NCBI RefSeq assembly: GCF_000283155.1
Contig: NW_004454229.1
Span: 7,171,196-7,235,195, forward strand
Reading direction: 5' to 3'
Length of the DNA: 64,000 nucleotides
DNA from: Ceratotherium simum simum
Taxonomy: Eukaryota; Chordata; Mammalia; Perissodactyla; Rhinocerotidae
The notes beneath the pieces are model-generated. The model searched no databases. It had not been told where the DNA came from and worked only from the letters and a program-made list of their open reading frames with translations. The position numbers and the translations under genes were made by a program. Below, one piece after another: positions 25,175-36,879 of the stretch. Each line of letters begins with the position of its first letter. The first letter of the stretch is position 1.

Positions 25175-25640
25175 TATATATTCTTTAATTGTTGTAAAAT
25201 GCACATAGCATAAAACGTACCATCTTAACCATTTTTCAGTGTACAGTTCAGTAGTGTTAATTACATTCACATTATTGCACAACCAGTCTCCAGAGCTCTT
25301 TTCATCTTGCAAAACTGAAACTCTGTGCCTACTGAACAGTAACTCTCCATGCCCCCTCCCTCCAGTCTGTGGCAGCCACCATTCTACTTTCTGTGTCTAT
25401 GAATTCGACTGTTCTAGGTACCTCATCTAAGTGGAATCCTACAGAATTTGCCTTTTTCTGCCTGGCTTTTTTCCTCAAGGTTCATCCGTGTGGTAGCACG
25501 TGTCAGAACTTCATTCCTTTTTAAGGCTGAATAATGTTCCACTGTGTGGACAGAGCACATCTTGTGTATCCATTCATCTGTTGATGGACACTGGGTTGCT
25601 TCCACCTCTTGGCTCTTGTGAACAGTGCTGCAAATATCTC
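25175..25640 (-). repeat. Old L1 LINE 3' end, antisense
   Basis: 'attgttgtaaaatgcacatagcataaaacgtaccatcttaaccatttttcagtgtacagttcagtagtgttaa' and TTAAGGCTGAATAATGTTCC plus 'ttgatggacactgggttgcttcc' are the antisense signature of the 3' UTR and ORF2 end of older L1 families. Confidence 0.8.
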
Positions 25641-25989
25641 TTCGAGGCTAGCCCCATGTTACAGAGGAGCCCAGAGAGGCTCTGGGAGGGTGGTGACCTG
25701 CCCAAGGCGGGGTTCTCGCCCAGTCTCCCAGGCCCCTTCTGTCTCACCCCACGGCCTCCTCTATGGCCCGCCTCCCCTCTGCCACCCGGTGCCCGCCCAT
25801 GATGCTGCACTTGCAGAGACCTCTTGACCCCCGAAAGTTCAGGGACAGGAGCTGGCGGGTGCAATCCCAGCCATCCATGTCTCTGGCCCCCACCGCAGCC
25901 TCTGTGCCCAGAAACACTGACAATGACCTGCTTTCCACTCATTCGCCAGATGTAGATGAAGTGCCGACTCCGTGCCAGGCACATTCTGG

Positions 25990-26130
25990 GTGCTGGTCGA
26001 GGACCCCAGGAAATGACAAGATGTGAGCTGCTCCAGGGCAGGGATGTTGGTCTCATTCACTCTCTGCTGCCTCCTGGTACCCAGAAGAGTGCCTGGCACA
26101 CAGCAGGTGCTCAATAAATGTTGGGTGAAT
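25990..26130 (+). repeat. L2 LINE 3' end
   Basis: CTCCAGGGCAGGGATGTTGG, AGAGTGCCTGGCACACAGCA, GGTGCTCAATAAATGTTGGG and TGAATGAA match the sense L2 tail. Confidence 0.8.
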
Positions 26131-26338
26131 GAAGAGCCAGGTGGGAGCAGGAGCCCAGAGATCCGTGCACCCACTGGTGCTGGGCCCTGAGCAGGCCCAT
26201 CCCCTGTCAAACGGGGAGCCCCGCCCTGGTCGGCCTCTCTCCGGGGTGTGTGGAGAGGTTCAGCCCAGGCTCCGGGGGGAGCGGCGGCCGAGGGCGTGTG
26301 CGGCAGCCGCAGGGACGCGTCTCCCCTTCGCCCTGCAG

Positions 26339-26433
26339 GTCACCTTCATACCCGCAGATGCCGACTTCCAAGCCATCCTGTCCCCGAAGGCGCTGGGCCT
26401 GCTGGAGAATGGGTTCGCCGCCGAGAGGAAGAG
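26339..26433 (+). CDS. BSND: BSND exon 2
   Basis: Encodes barttin residues 60-90 plus two bases of codon 91: [20 protein letters not shown] then [11 protein letters not shown]. This is the start of the cytosolic tail just after the palmitoylated cysteines. The acceptor is CCCTGCAG at 26338; the donor is AAGAG|GTGGGT, phase 2. The segment is nearly the same as in human barttin. No stop or frame disruption. Confidence 0.95.
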
Positions 26434-26559
26434 GTGGGTGCCGGGGGTGGGGGGCAGTGAGCTCCTCAGGCCAGTCGCCCCTTACAGAGGGGAGTGAGGG
26501 GCGGGGGGGCCGCGTGGGTGGTGGCTCCTCGGCTTGCTCCAGGTCTGGCTTTGCACTCG

Positions 26560-26730
26560 TTCTTGCTGAGAACGTACTATTAGAAATCATGGATTGTTTG
26601 AACTCAGTTCTGTGAGGGGAGCATTATTATTCCCGTTTTATAGGTGAGGAAACTGAGGCCCAGGGACTTTGTCCTGTCTTACAGCGAATTAGTGGCAGAC
26701 CAGGAATCAGGCAGTTTGGCCCTAAACTGC
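26560..26730 (-). repeat. MIR SINE, antisense
   Basis: ATTATTCCCGTTTTATAGGT, GAGGAAACTGAGGCCCAGGG and a 'gaattagtggcagaccaggaatcag' end. In BSND intron 2. Confidence 0.75.
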
Positions 26731-26989
26731 GGACAGCTGTGCCTAGGTCTACTCCAGCAGACCAGAGGCACGGTGATAGCCCAGGCACAGCCCGGGGTCC
26801 CGCACTTCCTGGTGTGGGACTCCGGGACATCTGTAAAGTGGGGGACTCATAGTGCCTTCCTCCTACGGCTTCAGGGAGGGGTGAGTGAGGAAAAATGTGC
26901 AAGGCGCTAAGAGCAGAACCTCGTGCTTGGCCAGCCCTTTGTACATGTTTGTCGTCTTTAAGAAGGGCTTCCTGACACCAGAGACCCTG

Positions 26990-27150
26990 TCAGGCGTTTT
27001 GTGCCCATTACCCCCTTCAGGCCTCAGAGAAACCCTGTGAAGTGGGGGGTGTCAGGCCCTTTATACAGGTGGGGAAACTGAGGCTCAAGAAGTACACTCC
27101 CATGCCCCAAACCTCACAGGGAGTCAACGACAAACCAGACCAGACCTGCC
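26990..27150 (-). repeat. MIR SINE, antisense
   Basis: 'cattacccccttcaggcctcagagaaaccctgtgaagtgggg' and ACAGGTGGGGAAACTGAGGC followed by a diverged end. Confidence 0.6.
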
Positions 27151-27559
27151 TTCATCCCTGGAGGTGCCAAGTGCTGGCTCGCCCGGACACAGTGGAGGGC
27201 ACGGCTGCCCCAGAGGGCCCGTGGGACTAGCTGCACCCCCCTGGGGGCTGTGACTCTGTGCTCAGGGGCCGGGCTGCAGGTCCAGGGTCTGTGGCTGGGG
27301 CTCTGGGACGCTCTCTATTTTGCTTGGGGAAGGAGGTGGTATCTTCCGCTCCTGGCACGCAAAGTGACCAAATGTCCCTGGGGGAATGAGGCAGATAGAC
27401 CCCACGTGGGGGGCATGGTGCCAGCCTCAGGACCGGTCACATGGGGAGAGCCACTGTGATGGGTCTGGGGCTCAGGCTGCCCTGAGTCTGGGCTCCTCCC
27501 TGTCACTCCCCAGCCCTGGGCAAGGGCACCTCCCTTTCCAGAGGGACTGTAGATAGCAG

Positions 27560-28090
27560 TAGAGAATGTGACGCCTGGAGTGCCAGCACGCCACCTAGTG
27601 TCTGTGTCATCCTGGGCAAGCCAGCGCGTCCCTGTGCCTCAGTTTCCCCCCAGTATCTCCCAGAGTTGTGGTGAGGATCAGATGAGCCAACTGACGGAGG
27701 CTGGAGGCAAGGAGCACTCACTAGCTGGGCGATTACCGCTGATGTGTCCTCATCTGGAAAACGGGGCCAATCATTCTGCTTCAAGCTGTTGTTCAGAATA
27801 AAGGGGATGATGAGCGTAAAGCCTTCAGCCCGCTGTCTGGAACCCCGCAAACTCTCAGTCAATGCGAACTGCTCTTCATTTCGCAGTCGCACCCCTGGGG
27901 TTAACTTTGAAGACATGGAATGAAAGGACCCCTGGACTGAGTGTCGGAGCTGTGCGACTCCACTTACCTGTTGGGCCTCAGTCTCCTCATGTGTGAACTG
28001 GGCATAGTAACGACCCCCAAAGGCTTCTTGAGATCGGGGGAGACCAGACGGCCGGAACAGGCGGGCTGGGGACAACACTGATGTCTGTTG
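27560..28090 (+). repeat. Cluster of three MIR fragments
   Basis: Three sense MIR cores: 27620-27690 (GTGCCTCAGTTTCCCCCCAG, GTGAGGATCAGATGAG), 27720-27850 (TCATCTGGAAAACGGGGCCA) and 27955-28050 (TGGGCCTCAGTCTCCTCATG). The cluster ends about 60 bases before the BSND exon 3 acceptor. Confidence 0.65.
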
Positions 28091-28148
28091 AGTGAATCTT
28101 TGCCCGCTGCCTGTTTTCTCTCCTGCTGTCTGCTGTGCCCCCACCCAG

Positions 28149-28418
28149 CCCCCAGCCCCCCTACGCCAGGCTGTGGGAGGAAGCCGCCTATGACCAGAGC
28201 CTGCCTGACTTTAGCCACATCCAGATGAAGGTCCTGGGCTGCAGTGAAGACCCTCGCCCCCTGCTGGCCCCCAAGCAGGGACAGCTGCAGCTGGGAGCCA
28301 GTGATAGAGGAGAAGGTGGCCCTCGTGACACTCAGGCCTGGACGGAGGCCGCTGTGGTCATCCACAGGGGCTCGGACGAGGACAAGGGAGAAAGAAGCCC
28401 AACTCAGAGCAGGCCCAG
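28149..28418 (+). CDS. BSND: BSND exon 3 (PY motif)
   Basis: Encodes barttin residues 91-180. It begins [20 protein letters not shown]; the PPY tyrosine (residue 96, human Y98) is the PY motif that limits surface abundance of ClC-K/barttin through WW-domain ligases. The rest ([20 protein letters not shown], then [20 protein letters not shown]) is conserved cytosolic tail. The acceptor is CACCCAG at 28148. A second AG seven bases on would break the frame. Human has two extra residues (SPSPQPPY, recalled), so this exon is slightly shorter at its start. The donor is CCCAG|GTGAGT, phase 2. Confidence 0.95.
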
Positions 28419-28544
28419 GTGAGTGCAGGGGTGGGGGTGCTGCCAACTTCCCAGTAAGGGGGGGCCACTGAGGGCTGGTTGGGGACCTTTGGGAGTAGAG
28501 AGGGCAGGGGAGGCGGGGGCACCCTGAGAGGCAGCAGATGTGGC

Positions 28545-28860
28545 AGATGCCTGAGTATAGGCTTAGTCAGATGGGCCTGGGTTCAAATCCCAGCTCCTCT
28601 GCCGTGTAACCCCAGCATGCTTCTTACCCTTGTGAGCCTGTTTCCCCACTTGGGAATAATCACGGCCACCTGGAGGGTTGTTATGAGGATTGGGGGAGTG
28701 CACTAAGTGCCGGGTGCACAATAGGCCCTCTGAATGCTTGGCGTGAGTAGTGGGGGGTGGGGAGCCACAGGACCTGAGTTCAAATCCAGACTCTGCTGCT
28801 GACCTGCTCTGTGACCTCGGGCAGGTCGCTCCCCGCTCCACGCTGTCCCCGCTGTTCCTC
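28545..28860 (+). repeat. Two MIR SINEs in BSND intron 3
   Basis: First copy 28550-28745: GGGTTCAAATCCCAGCTCCT, 'ttgtgagcctgtttccccacttgggaataatcacggccacctggagggttgttatgaggatt'. Second 28770-28860: GAGTTCAAATCCAGACTCTG, CTGTGACCTCGGGCAGGTCG. Confidence 0.8.
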
Positions 28861-28864
28861 ATTC

Positions 28865-29055
28865 ATCCATTTGTTCACTTATCCTACCAACATTACTGAG
28901 CACCTACTCCCTGCCAGGCCTTGACGGCTCCACCCTGCAGGAGCTCCTAGTCCAGTGGGGGAGGCAGACAAGGGGACAGGAGATGACACCTGGGCTGTGA
29001 GGGCCCGGAGGAGACCCCTGAGCAGAGAAGAGGAGGAGCGACCTGGTTTGGATAA
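28865..29055 (-). repeat. L2 LINE 3' end, antisense
   Basis: 'catttgttcacttatcctaccaacattactgagcacctactccctgccaggcc' and 'ggagctcctagtccagtgggggaggcagacaag' match antisense L2. Confidence 0.7.
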
Positions 29056-29059
29056 TAAC

Positions 29060-29250
29060 ATAATGGCCAGTTTCTTGAGTACCTACTACGTGCCAGGCAC
29101 TGTGCAAAGTGCTCTGCACACAGTATCTTCAGAGACGACTGTAGGAGTGAGAACTGTTCTTTCCCCACTTCTCAGGGGAGGAAACTGAGGCCCGGATAGG
29201 TGAACTCACCCTACTCCGGGCCTTGCAGCTAGTAGCTGCGATTTGGACCC
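29060..29250 (-). repeat. MIR SINE, antisense, next to BSND exon 4
   Basis: GAGTACCTACTACGTGCCAG, CACTGTGCAAAGTGCTCTGC, GAGGAAACTGAGGCCCGGAT and 'cttgcagctagtagctgcgatttggaccc'. It ends about 50 bases before the exon 4 start. Confidence 0.85.
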
Positions 29251-29300
29251 AGGCAGTCTGGCTGAGAGCTTCCCTCACCCTCTCTGCCTTTGCCCTGCAG

Positions 29301-29718
29301 CCCCCCGGCCTGTCCCCAGGGCCCTGCACCCTTGGCTTCCTTCCCGGATGATCTGGACATGGGCTCCAGTGAGGGCAGCAGCCCCAACCCATCTCTGCCT
29401 GAGGGGGAGAAGCCTCGGCCCCCACCCCAGGAGCCCTGGGCCTGCAGGTGCCGGCTGGACCGCTTCCACGACTTCGCCCTGATTGACGCCCCCACGTCGG
29501 AGGACGGGCCTCCAGAGGGCCAGTGGCGGGAGGCAGCCCGGTCCAGCTCCTGGCAGCGGTCCCCGAGGACAAAGGAGGAGGAGGAGGAGGAGGCTTCGCA
29601 CACAGGCGCAGAGGAGCCTGAGCGGGAAGAGGAAGATTTGTACTATGGGCTGCCGGACGGTGCCGGGGACCCCCTCCCGGACAAGGAAGTGGGCTTTGAG
29701 CCCGACGCCCAGGGCTGA
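29301..29718 (+). CDS. BSND: BSND exon 4 (acidic C-terminus, stop)
   Basis: Encodes barttin residues 181-319 and the TGA stop (29716-29718). Blocks shared with human are [35 protein letters not shown], and the end [20 protein letters not shown] followed by [10 protein letters not shown]. An acidic run of six Glu after PRTK comes from a GAGGAG microsatellite. The acceptor is GCCCTGCAG at 29300. The exon completes a 960-base coding sequence over four exons with no disruption, so the protein is expected to be functional. Confidence 0.96.
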
Positions 29719-30169
29719 GATGGAACTGCTCCCTGGGTTCTAACCTGGCGCCACTGCTAACCCCTGTGTGACCTCACAGGGCCTCAATTTCCCCATCTGC
29801 AAAGTGGGGTTATATGGAGGTGCAAATGGGATGATGGACCCAGGAGCGTTTTGAGAACTGCAAAGAGAGGCACAGGGAGGGGCTGGTGACTATCCGTGGA
29901 CCACTGCTATTCCAACTGTTAACGTTCTTTGGTGAAGCTTTGAAGGTAAAATATGATTTGTGGAGAAGATTTGCAGCAGCCGCGGCCCTCAAGAGCTTTT
30001 TCTGCCTCCCCACAAAGCTGACCTCTAAACAGGAGCCCTCCTTGGTGCTGCCCCTCGGGTCCCCGGTCCTCTGTGAAGGCCTCTCGGGGTTTCTGTTCCT
30101 GTTGAGTCTTTTAGTCCACCTGGTAGATGGCATGATCCGGCTTCGTTCACAGCTAACCGTGTCTCCCCT

Positions 30170-30490
30170 GCCCACAGCCCATTGCTCTGGGATCCAGACC
30201 TTCCGTGACTGACCTCCAGACTTTCTCCCTGGTCAGCCCCATGCCACACGCTCTGCTCCTCCAATCCCGAGGCGGTGCCCCAGCACACACACTCACCCTG
30301 CTGCCCCGTGCCCTTCCCAGGCTGTCGCCTCCACCAGCACGCCCTTTGCCCCCTCGTCTGCCCGGCAAATGCATGCTTGTCCTTCAGACACCTGCACAGA
30401 TGTCCCCAGACTGAGGGCTTTCCTGATACCATTGCCTCCTGGACTGTTAGTCCTGGTTCCTTGGGCCCCCCTTGGGTCTTGTACATTTAT
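30170..30490 (+). repeat. L2 LINE fragment
   Basis: Diverged sense L2 pattern: 'gtgactgacctccagactttctccctggtcagccccatgccacacgctctgctcctcc' then 'ccccgtgcccttcccaggctgtcgcctccaccagc' and CTTGTACATTTATCACCGGA. Confidence 0.45.
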
Positions 30491-31551
30491 CACCGGAGCG
30501 TGACTGTCTGCTCAAAGCTCGCTCCTGTGCTCTGCTCACCTCGGTGTCTCCTGTGCCCCAAGTCGCTGGTCAGTGAGGGTGTATGGAACTGCCCAGAACC
30601 CAGGAAACTTTTGCAGATAACATCCCCCTTCCCCACACCTCTAACTCTTAGGGTCCCAGCCCCTTTTCTCTCTGGCATTCAAACCTCCAAATGGCCTGCA
30701 GAGTAGTCTCAAAGCCAGGCAAAGAGCCCCCAGAGTGGCCCCCCTCCCTGCAGAATCCGTCTGCATTAGGATTGGGGGTGACATTAAGCTTCCTGGCTTA
30801 ACTCAGTTTGATTTGGGGCATTACTGAGCATCTGCTATGCACCAGACGCAGGCTGGGATCCTAGAGGGAAAGAGACATGAACGGATCGTGATTACCACCC
30901 TCGCAGTTCATGATCTGGTGAGCTTGGTTTCTTGTGAGGTGGGGACAGAGTGCAGAGCAGGAGCCGAGAGGTTAATAACTGACACACCGGAGGCAGCAGG
31001 GTGACAACCACACAGCCATCTGGGGCCACTGAGTGCAGGGCAAATAGCTCAGTCTGCTTCCGTGGCCCCTGAAGCTGACGCTGTGTGTAGCATCACAGAG
31101 TAAGGCTTTCATGACGCTGCTCTCTGCACAGCCCCTCTGTGCCCCAGCACAGGGACAGAGGCTGCTTCAGAGACCAGGCAGTGGCACTACCTCAGACCAC
31201 GTCCACACGCTCAGAGTGTGCTCCCTGGGCCGCCTGGGAGGGGGAGACCTTCATTCCGGCTGGGCCTCCAGGTTGGGGCTGGGGGTCCCGACCGTGGGGA
31301 AAGGATGCCCCTCTTGCTGGGTCAGAAGGGCATCCCCCTGGAACACACGCTCTCTTCTGTCTGGGTCATTGCTACCTCCAGGGTGACAGCCTCTGCAGCG
31401 AAGGGTGCCATTGGGCACATCCCCCATGCTGTAACCCACGTCCCCGTCGTGGCCGAGTCCGCAGGCCAGGTGAGTGTAGTGTGCTCCTGCGCTGTTTACT
31501 CAGGAGAGGAACGAGGATCTGCATCAGAAAGAGCACCAGCACCCACGCTAA

Positions 31552-31557
31552 AATAAA
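31552..31557 (+). terminator. BSND: Candidate polyadenylation signal AATAAA
   Basis: A canonical hexamer 1.83 kb after the BSND stop. A GU-rich element downstream is weak, so this is only a candidate. Confidence 0.25.
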
Positions 31558-33889
31558 AAAGGTTTCAACATTAAAGGGGTCACCTTCATTCACCTGTGGA
31601 GTCTTTTATGTGAAACCACCCATGCCCCTCTGGGCAGGATGAATGAGGCATCGCGCTGGCAGGCCCTGAGGGCAAGCTCTGGAATGTGAACACTGAACAT
31701 GGTGGGGAGGCCGTGTGGGACGGCTGTGGGGTGCAGAATCTCAGAGCGGCCCCATGTCCCTGATCACAGCTGTAGGGCATTCCCCAGACCTTACCGGAGA
31801 ACCAAGGGCCTCTGGCTGCCAGGCTGGCCCGTGGAGAGACGCTAACCCTGTCCCGGGAAGTGGCGTGGAGGGCCCGGGCAGCAGGGAGATGGTGAGAGTC
31901 AGGCTTCGGCTCTGCTCCTGGCTCCCCGACCACCTTGCTGCGTGGTAGGGAGACCATATGCCCTGTCTGCCCAGGACAGTCCTGGCTGATGCCCACTGCT
32001 TCGTTATTACGATGTGCCCTTTCACCCCCAAAGCTCACCCATTTGGACCATAAACTATATATTGACCCTACTCTGTGTCCTTGGACAGGGCCAGTTGCCT
32101 CTCTGCACCTGACTTTCCTCATGTGCAAAAGGGAGGTGATGGCCCCCCATCCCTGACTTCCGCAGGGCTTAGGTGGTGGAGTGTGTGATGGGATCTGTCT
32201 GCCAATGCCCTGCAGGTGAGGACCACCAGGAGCTCACCTGGGGTTAACAGCTGGGTTGTTACTCACTGCAGTGAGGAAAACAGACACCAGGGGAACCGTG
32301 GGGGGTCCCGGTAAGAGGGTGTGAGGAAAGACTTGTGGGATTTGGGCTCGTGTGAGGTGACTGGGGGGAGTCCAAGGAAGCAGGGCTCTGGCCCCGGGTT
32401 GGATTCTGTCGGGAAGCGGGGCTAATTCTGTACTGGCATCTTAATCTATCTGATCTGGAAGGAGGGAGACCAGGCCCGAGCTGAAGCTGTAACTGTCCTC
32501 CTCCAGCCGGGAGAGGGGGTGTCCGGTCACGGTCGTCGCGTGGACAACGTTCACGTCCACCTGTGCTCAGCCGTGGCTACCGAGCAGTCTTGGTTTGTCC
32601 TGACCCATCACGGTCACAAGGGGCCTTGTATGATGTGGATGTTCTGTGAACGTGTTCGTGTTCAGCAGAAGAACACCGAGGCCCAGCGGGAGGGCCGGCT
32701 GCTGCCTGTCCGTCTGCTCTTCTTGCTCAGGTCTGCCTGCTCGGCGGGTCCTCCTCTGGGGAGGCGGGGTGGGGCACAGAATGTGGATTTCCTTTGAAAA
32801 GAAGGGTCTGCAGCTTTTTGTAAGTTTGAAGAGCAGGGAGGAGGTGGCTCTTCTTCGTTCAGCCCTAACCATCCCAGCTCCGCGATTTGCATCGCCAGCT
32901 TATTACGTCTGAAATCCCACCATTTGCTCTGTCCCCTTGGCCTTTCCAGCTTTGAGTCTCCTGCGAGAACGTGGCCTCTGGGACAGCCCCTCATGTTGGC
33001 TGATCAACTGGGAGGGGCGTGAGGGCTTCCTGCAGGTCCCCAGGGGCGGGTGGGGTGTGAAAGGGGCAGAGGAGCAACCTTGGCTAACCTGGGGATTCCG
33101 GCTCTCAGCCCCAGGCTCTGGATTTGTGTCCCACGGCAGGAACTCCTGCTCTTCCCACCCTCCTGTCGGTCAGAGGGACTTTGGAAGTTTCCACTCTCTG
33201 GGGAGGAAAAGGCCCTGGAGGGATGGCCCCCGCCCCTAACTGGGAGAGAGAGGGTCTGGGGACAGGGAGCGGGGGCTCTGCCCACCGCCTGCCATGACTG
33301 TGGGCATGCCCAGCCTCCCTGGACTCCTGTCCCTGTTCTCCGGCCAGTGAGGTGGAGGTGGACAAGACACCGCTTCTCCTCCCCAGCCTGAGCCCTGTGC
33401 CCGGCGCCCTCACACCTGTCACCCCATCTGGGCCTCACGACAGCCCTGGGGACGGATCCATCAACCCCACATTGCAGCCGGTGGTTCTAAATCCCAGACT
33501 CTGGGTGTGCACTTGCCCAGTTCTTTGCTGTGTGACCTTGGGCAAGTCAAGGGCACAGAACGTCTGCGGTGTGACAGGTGCTGAGAGACAGGTAAGCTGA
33601 CAGTGAGTGACAGGGAGCTAAGGCACATAGAAAATACCTCCTGGGGCGGCTCCCAGGAGTGCAGAGGGGGAGCAGGATTGCTCGTGCCTGGTCAGATGAG
33701 GCTGCGAACAAAGTTACCGAGCGTCCGCTCAGTGTCGGGTGCTTCCTGTGTGTCAACTCCTGACTTCAATCCTCCCACCAGCCCTGAGAGATGGGCACTC
33801 CAGGGGGGCGGAGCTGGGATTCAAATGCAGACCCTCTGAGCCTGTGCTCTGCCCACCAGGCTACCTGGTCAACATCTAACAAGACTCAG

Positions 33890-34065
33890 TGACGCACCTG
33901 CTGTGCTGTGCTCACCTCTTCTCACTTCATCCTCAAAACCTGCCAGGCTGGTGTGTTGTCCCCATTTTACAGATTTGGAAACTGAGGCTCAGACAGGTTG
34001 AATAATTTGCCCGTCATCCCATCGAAGGGCTAATGGAGGAGAAGAGGTGTAGCCACACACAGGGC
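33890..34065 (-). repeat. MIR SINE, antisense
   Basis: 'cacttcatcctcaaaacctgccaggctggtgtgttgtccccattttacag' and TTGGAAACTGAGGCTCAGAC, then AGGTTGAATAATTTGCCCGT. Confidence 0.8.
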
Positions 34066-34164
34066 CTGCTATTCCTGGCGGGAGTCGTCCAGTAGTCCCG
34101 GGTCATTCTGACCCAGTCAGACACCTATCAACAAATCAGGGAGCAAGGCTGAGCACCCCCTGTG

Positions 34165-34690
34165 CCTTTTCCTGTGCTAGCGCTGAGGGCAGACACAGCC
34201 TGCTCCCACACCTTCTATGGCTCCCGTTGCCCACAAGATAAGGCCAGATTCCTCAGCCTGGCGTTTGAGGCCCTTCATGATCTGGCTTCAACCGCCCTGT
34301 CTAGCCGATTTGTCCACCACTTCCTCCAGTGCAGCAGCCGCTGGAAACCTGACCCTTCATGCTGTCCTGCCTGAGCTCAGGCTGTTCCCTCTGCCTGATG
34401 CCCTTCGTCCCCTTCTCTACCGTCCGTCAAGGCCTGGCTCAAATTCCACCAGTTCCCTGCAACCTGAACCGGCCCTGCTCTCCCCTCCCGAGCAGAACCC
34501 GTCCACACTCCACCTCCTCCTCTGGGTCCTTCCCAAATGGCGTGCACTGCGCTGTCCCAGCACTTCCGATGTGACGAGCTCTGCATGTGCCGGTCTCCCC
34601 ACCTGGACTGGGAGGTCCTTTGAGGACAGGGGCCTCTTCCTACCCAAGTTTCTAGCCCCAGGACTTAGCAAAAGCAAGTGGCAGCCGTGC
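34165..34690 (+). repeat. L2 LINE fragment
   Basis: Sense L2 body in order: TTCTATGGCTCCCGTTGCCC, 'gataaggccagattcctcagcctggcgtttgaggcccttcatgatctgg', CAGGCTGTTCCCTCTGCCTG, 'gtcaaggcctggctcaaattccacc', 'ggactgggaggtcctttgaggacaggggcc' and 'ctagccccaggactta'. Confidence 0.85.
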
Positions 34691-34789
34691 TGGTGGAACA
34701 GGATGGAACGGACCCAAATTGAGCTGAGCCAGGCGTCCACTCTGAAGGCTCCCTGGCCCAGCGCACGGGTGCATAGAGCGGGGATGAGG

Positions 34790-35035
34790 CGCTCTCTCTT
34801 TGGCGTAATCAGCCCTGGGTTTGAGACTGGGCTTCCCCCGGCAAGCTCTGTGACTTTGGCCAAGAGACTTACCCTCTCTGGTCCTCAATTTCCTTATCAA
34901 TAAAATGAGGTTAATAATATAGATCTAATAGCGTGTTGGAAGATTAGATGAGATCACACATATTGACGGCTCAGCGAGAGTTTGGTGCCTGCGAGCCCTC
35001 CGGAAATGGTAGTTATCATTATTGTTGTCATTTGC
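34790..35035 (+). repeat. MIR SINE, near full length
   Basis: CCCTGGGTTTGAGACTGGGC, CTCTGTGACTTTGGCCAAGA, TCAATTTCCTTATCAATAAA, TGAGGTTAATAATATAGATC, 'gaagattagatgagatcacacatattgacggctcagcgag' and 'ggtagttatcattattgttg'. Confidence 0.9.
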
Positions 35036-35379
35036 AGAGATGAGGGGAACGTGTAGGATGTGTAGGCACCGGGAGCCAGTGTAGACTAGGGGTTGGCATC
35101 TAACCACTGTATTATCAGCTCTTCCCAAATGTAAGTCAACGGCTGGACTGGTAGCGTCACACTCTCCTGGGAAGCTTTAAAGTCCAGTGTCCCATAGCCA
35201 CCTGCAGAAAGGTCTGGGATGGTGTGGATTTTGAGTAAGCAAGCAGGTGATTCTAAAGTGCACAAGGGCTTACTTAGTCTTTTGTTTTTAAATGTGTTAA
35301 CAAGGACTAGAATGGTTGAAAGGTGACCCAGAGAAGGTGGGGTTTGCAAGCCAGGATTTAAACAGGTAGAATGAAGGGG

Positions 35380-35640
35380 CAAGAGTATCTCCGGCAGAGG
35401 GCGTGGTATAGGCAAAGCCCCCCAGGGGAGAAGGAGGAAGGAGTGGTCTTGAGACCCTGGAGGAGACCCGACTGGCTGGAGTGATGGTGGACAGTCAGAG
35501 AGCGAGGCTGCAGCTTGCCCACGGGGCTCCTTGAATTCCTGCCATGGAGCTCAGATTTGCTCTGATGGGCAAGTGGGATCCATTGATGGTTCTTGAGCAG
35601 AGGAATGACATGAAGAAAGGTATGTTTAGGGCATATTCTG
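35380..35640 (-). repeat. L2 LINE fragment, antisense
   Basis: 'gcagagggcgtggtataggcaaagcccc', 'gaccctggaggagacccgactggctggagtg' and 'catggagctcagatttgctctgatgggcaagtgggatccattgatggttcttgagcagaggaatgacatg'. Confidence 0.6.
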
Positions 35641-36159
35641 GTTAATAGGTGCAAAATGGAACTGAGGGGGACATACTGGTAGCAAGAAGACCGGCTTGTA
35701 GCCTGTGGCAGGGATTCAGTTCCCAACCTGGTCGGTGAAAGGTTTTTTCCACCTGTGAGGGTGGCACTGGGTGGATGCCAGGTCAGGACTGAAGCCTGGT
35801 GGAGCCAGTGTCCCAGATTCCTCATTGCTGACCACAAGTCCCACCGAGAGAGCAGGGAATCCCATGGCAGAGGCTAGAAATTCCATCCATGACAGCAGAG
35901 CCCTGGCCAAGGCAATGCCCAGGTCAGAGACAGCCTGGGGGGAGGACGAGTGAGGACCGAGTGACCTGGGAAGTGCCCAGGTCAGATCACGGGCCCCACA
36001 TGTGATTCTTCAGATGGCGACAGTTCCCAAGCCACCTACACATTGTCCATGTTGAACCCAGACAACAGCAGACCCGGGGTGGCGGCTAGGTGCGCGACAG
36101 CAGGCTGTAGATGCCTGAGCAACAGCCTGGGGGCAGGGAGGGGGTGATTTCCTCCCCTC

Positions 36160-36330
36160 CCTCTTCCCTCCTTCCTTCCTCTTTCTCTTCTTCCCTCCTT
36201 GCTTCGCTCTTTCACTCCTTCCTTCCTTCCTTCCTTCCCTCTTCCCTCCTTCCTCCCTTCCTTCTTTTCCTTCCTTCCTTCCTTCCTTTCTTCCTTCCTT
36301 CCTCCCTCCCTCCCTCCTTCCTTCCTGCCA
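36160..36330. repeat. (CCTT)n pyrimidine tract
   Basis: About 170 bases of C/T only or nearly so, mainly CCTT and CTTC units. The Lys/Glu/Arg/Gly-rich open frames on the minus strand come from it. An antisense L2 tail follows (36330-36640: 'ctaagcacctgcttggtgccaccccctgtgccaggcactggggacagagag'). Confidence 0.95.
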
Positions 36331-36879
36331 CTCTCTAAGCACCTGCTTGGTGCCACCCCCTGTGCCAGGCACTGGGGACAGAGAGATGTGTCTGACCCAT
36401 GCCTGTCTGGGGGAGCCCCCACTCCCCTGGGATACCTGTAAAATGAACAGTGAAGGGTCAGTATGGTCACTGCTGGGCAGAGGGAGGCACAGTGGGGGTC
36501 TGACCCCCTCTGAGAGTCAGCAAGAGCTTCTCAGGGAGGTGACTCGCCCCAAGCTGTGTCCTGAAGGTTCACCAGGGAGCGAGGAGAACAGCTTGGACAA
36601 AGGCTGGGGGCCCCGACTCACCCACCACATTGGAGGACTGCCCAGGGGTGGGTGTGAGCGGGGCTGAGGATAGGTGTGGAGGGCTGCTGGAGAGGACGGG
36701 GCGGGTGGGTGGGGACCTGCATGGTGGGCTGTAGATGCTGCCCCGGAGCACACGGGAATGCCCCCGCCGGCTGGACGGACGCGGACACAGCTGTGGTTTC
36801 CATGGAAGGAGGACTTTGTATCTCTCAGAGCTGCCCAAGGAACGGGCAGGGACATCCAACAGACGGAGGTCACAATTCT

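Larger units (their letters stand above)
29719..31560 (+). other. BSND: Probable BSND 3' UTR and flank
   Basis: Untranslated sequence after the BSND stop. It contains a sense MIR at about 29735-29830 (GGCCTCAATTTCCCCATCTG) and L2-like sequence from about 30170. The transcript end is not certain. An AATAAA at 31552-31557 is a candidate. No other gene seen. Confidence 0.45.

Noticed and set aside
36010..36470. Lys/Glu/Arg/Gly-rich minus-strand frames
   Set aside because: Translation of the CCTT pyrimidine tract.
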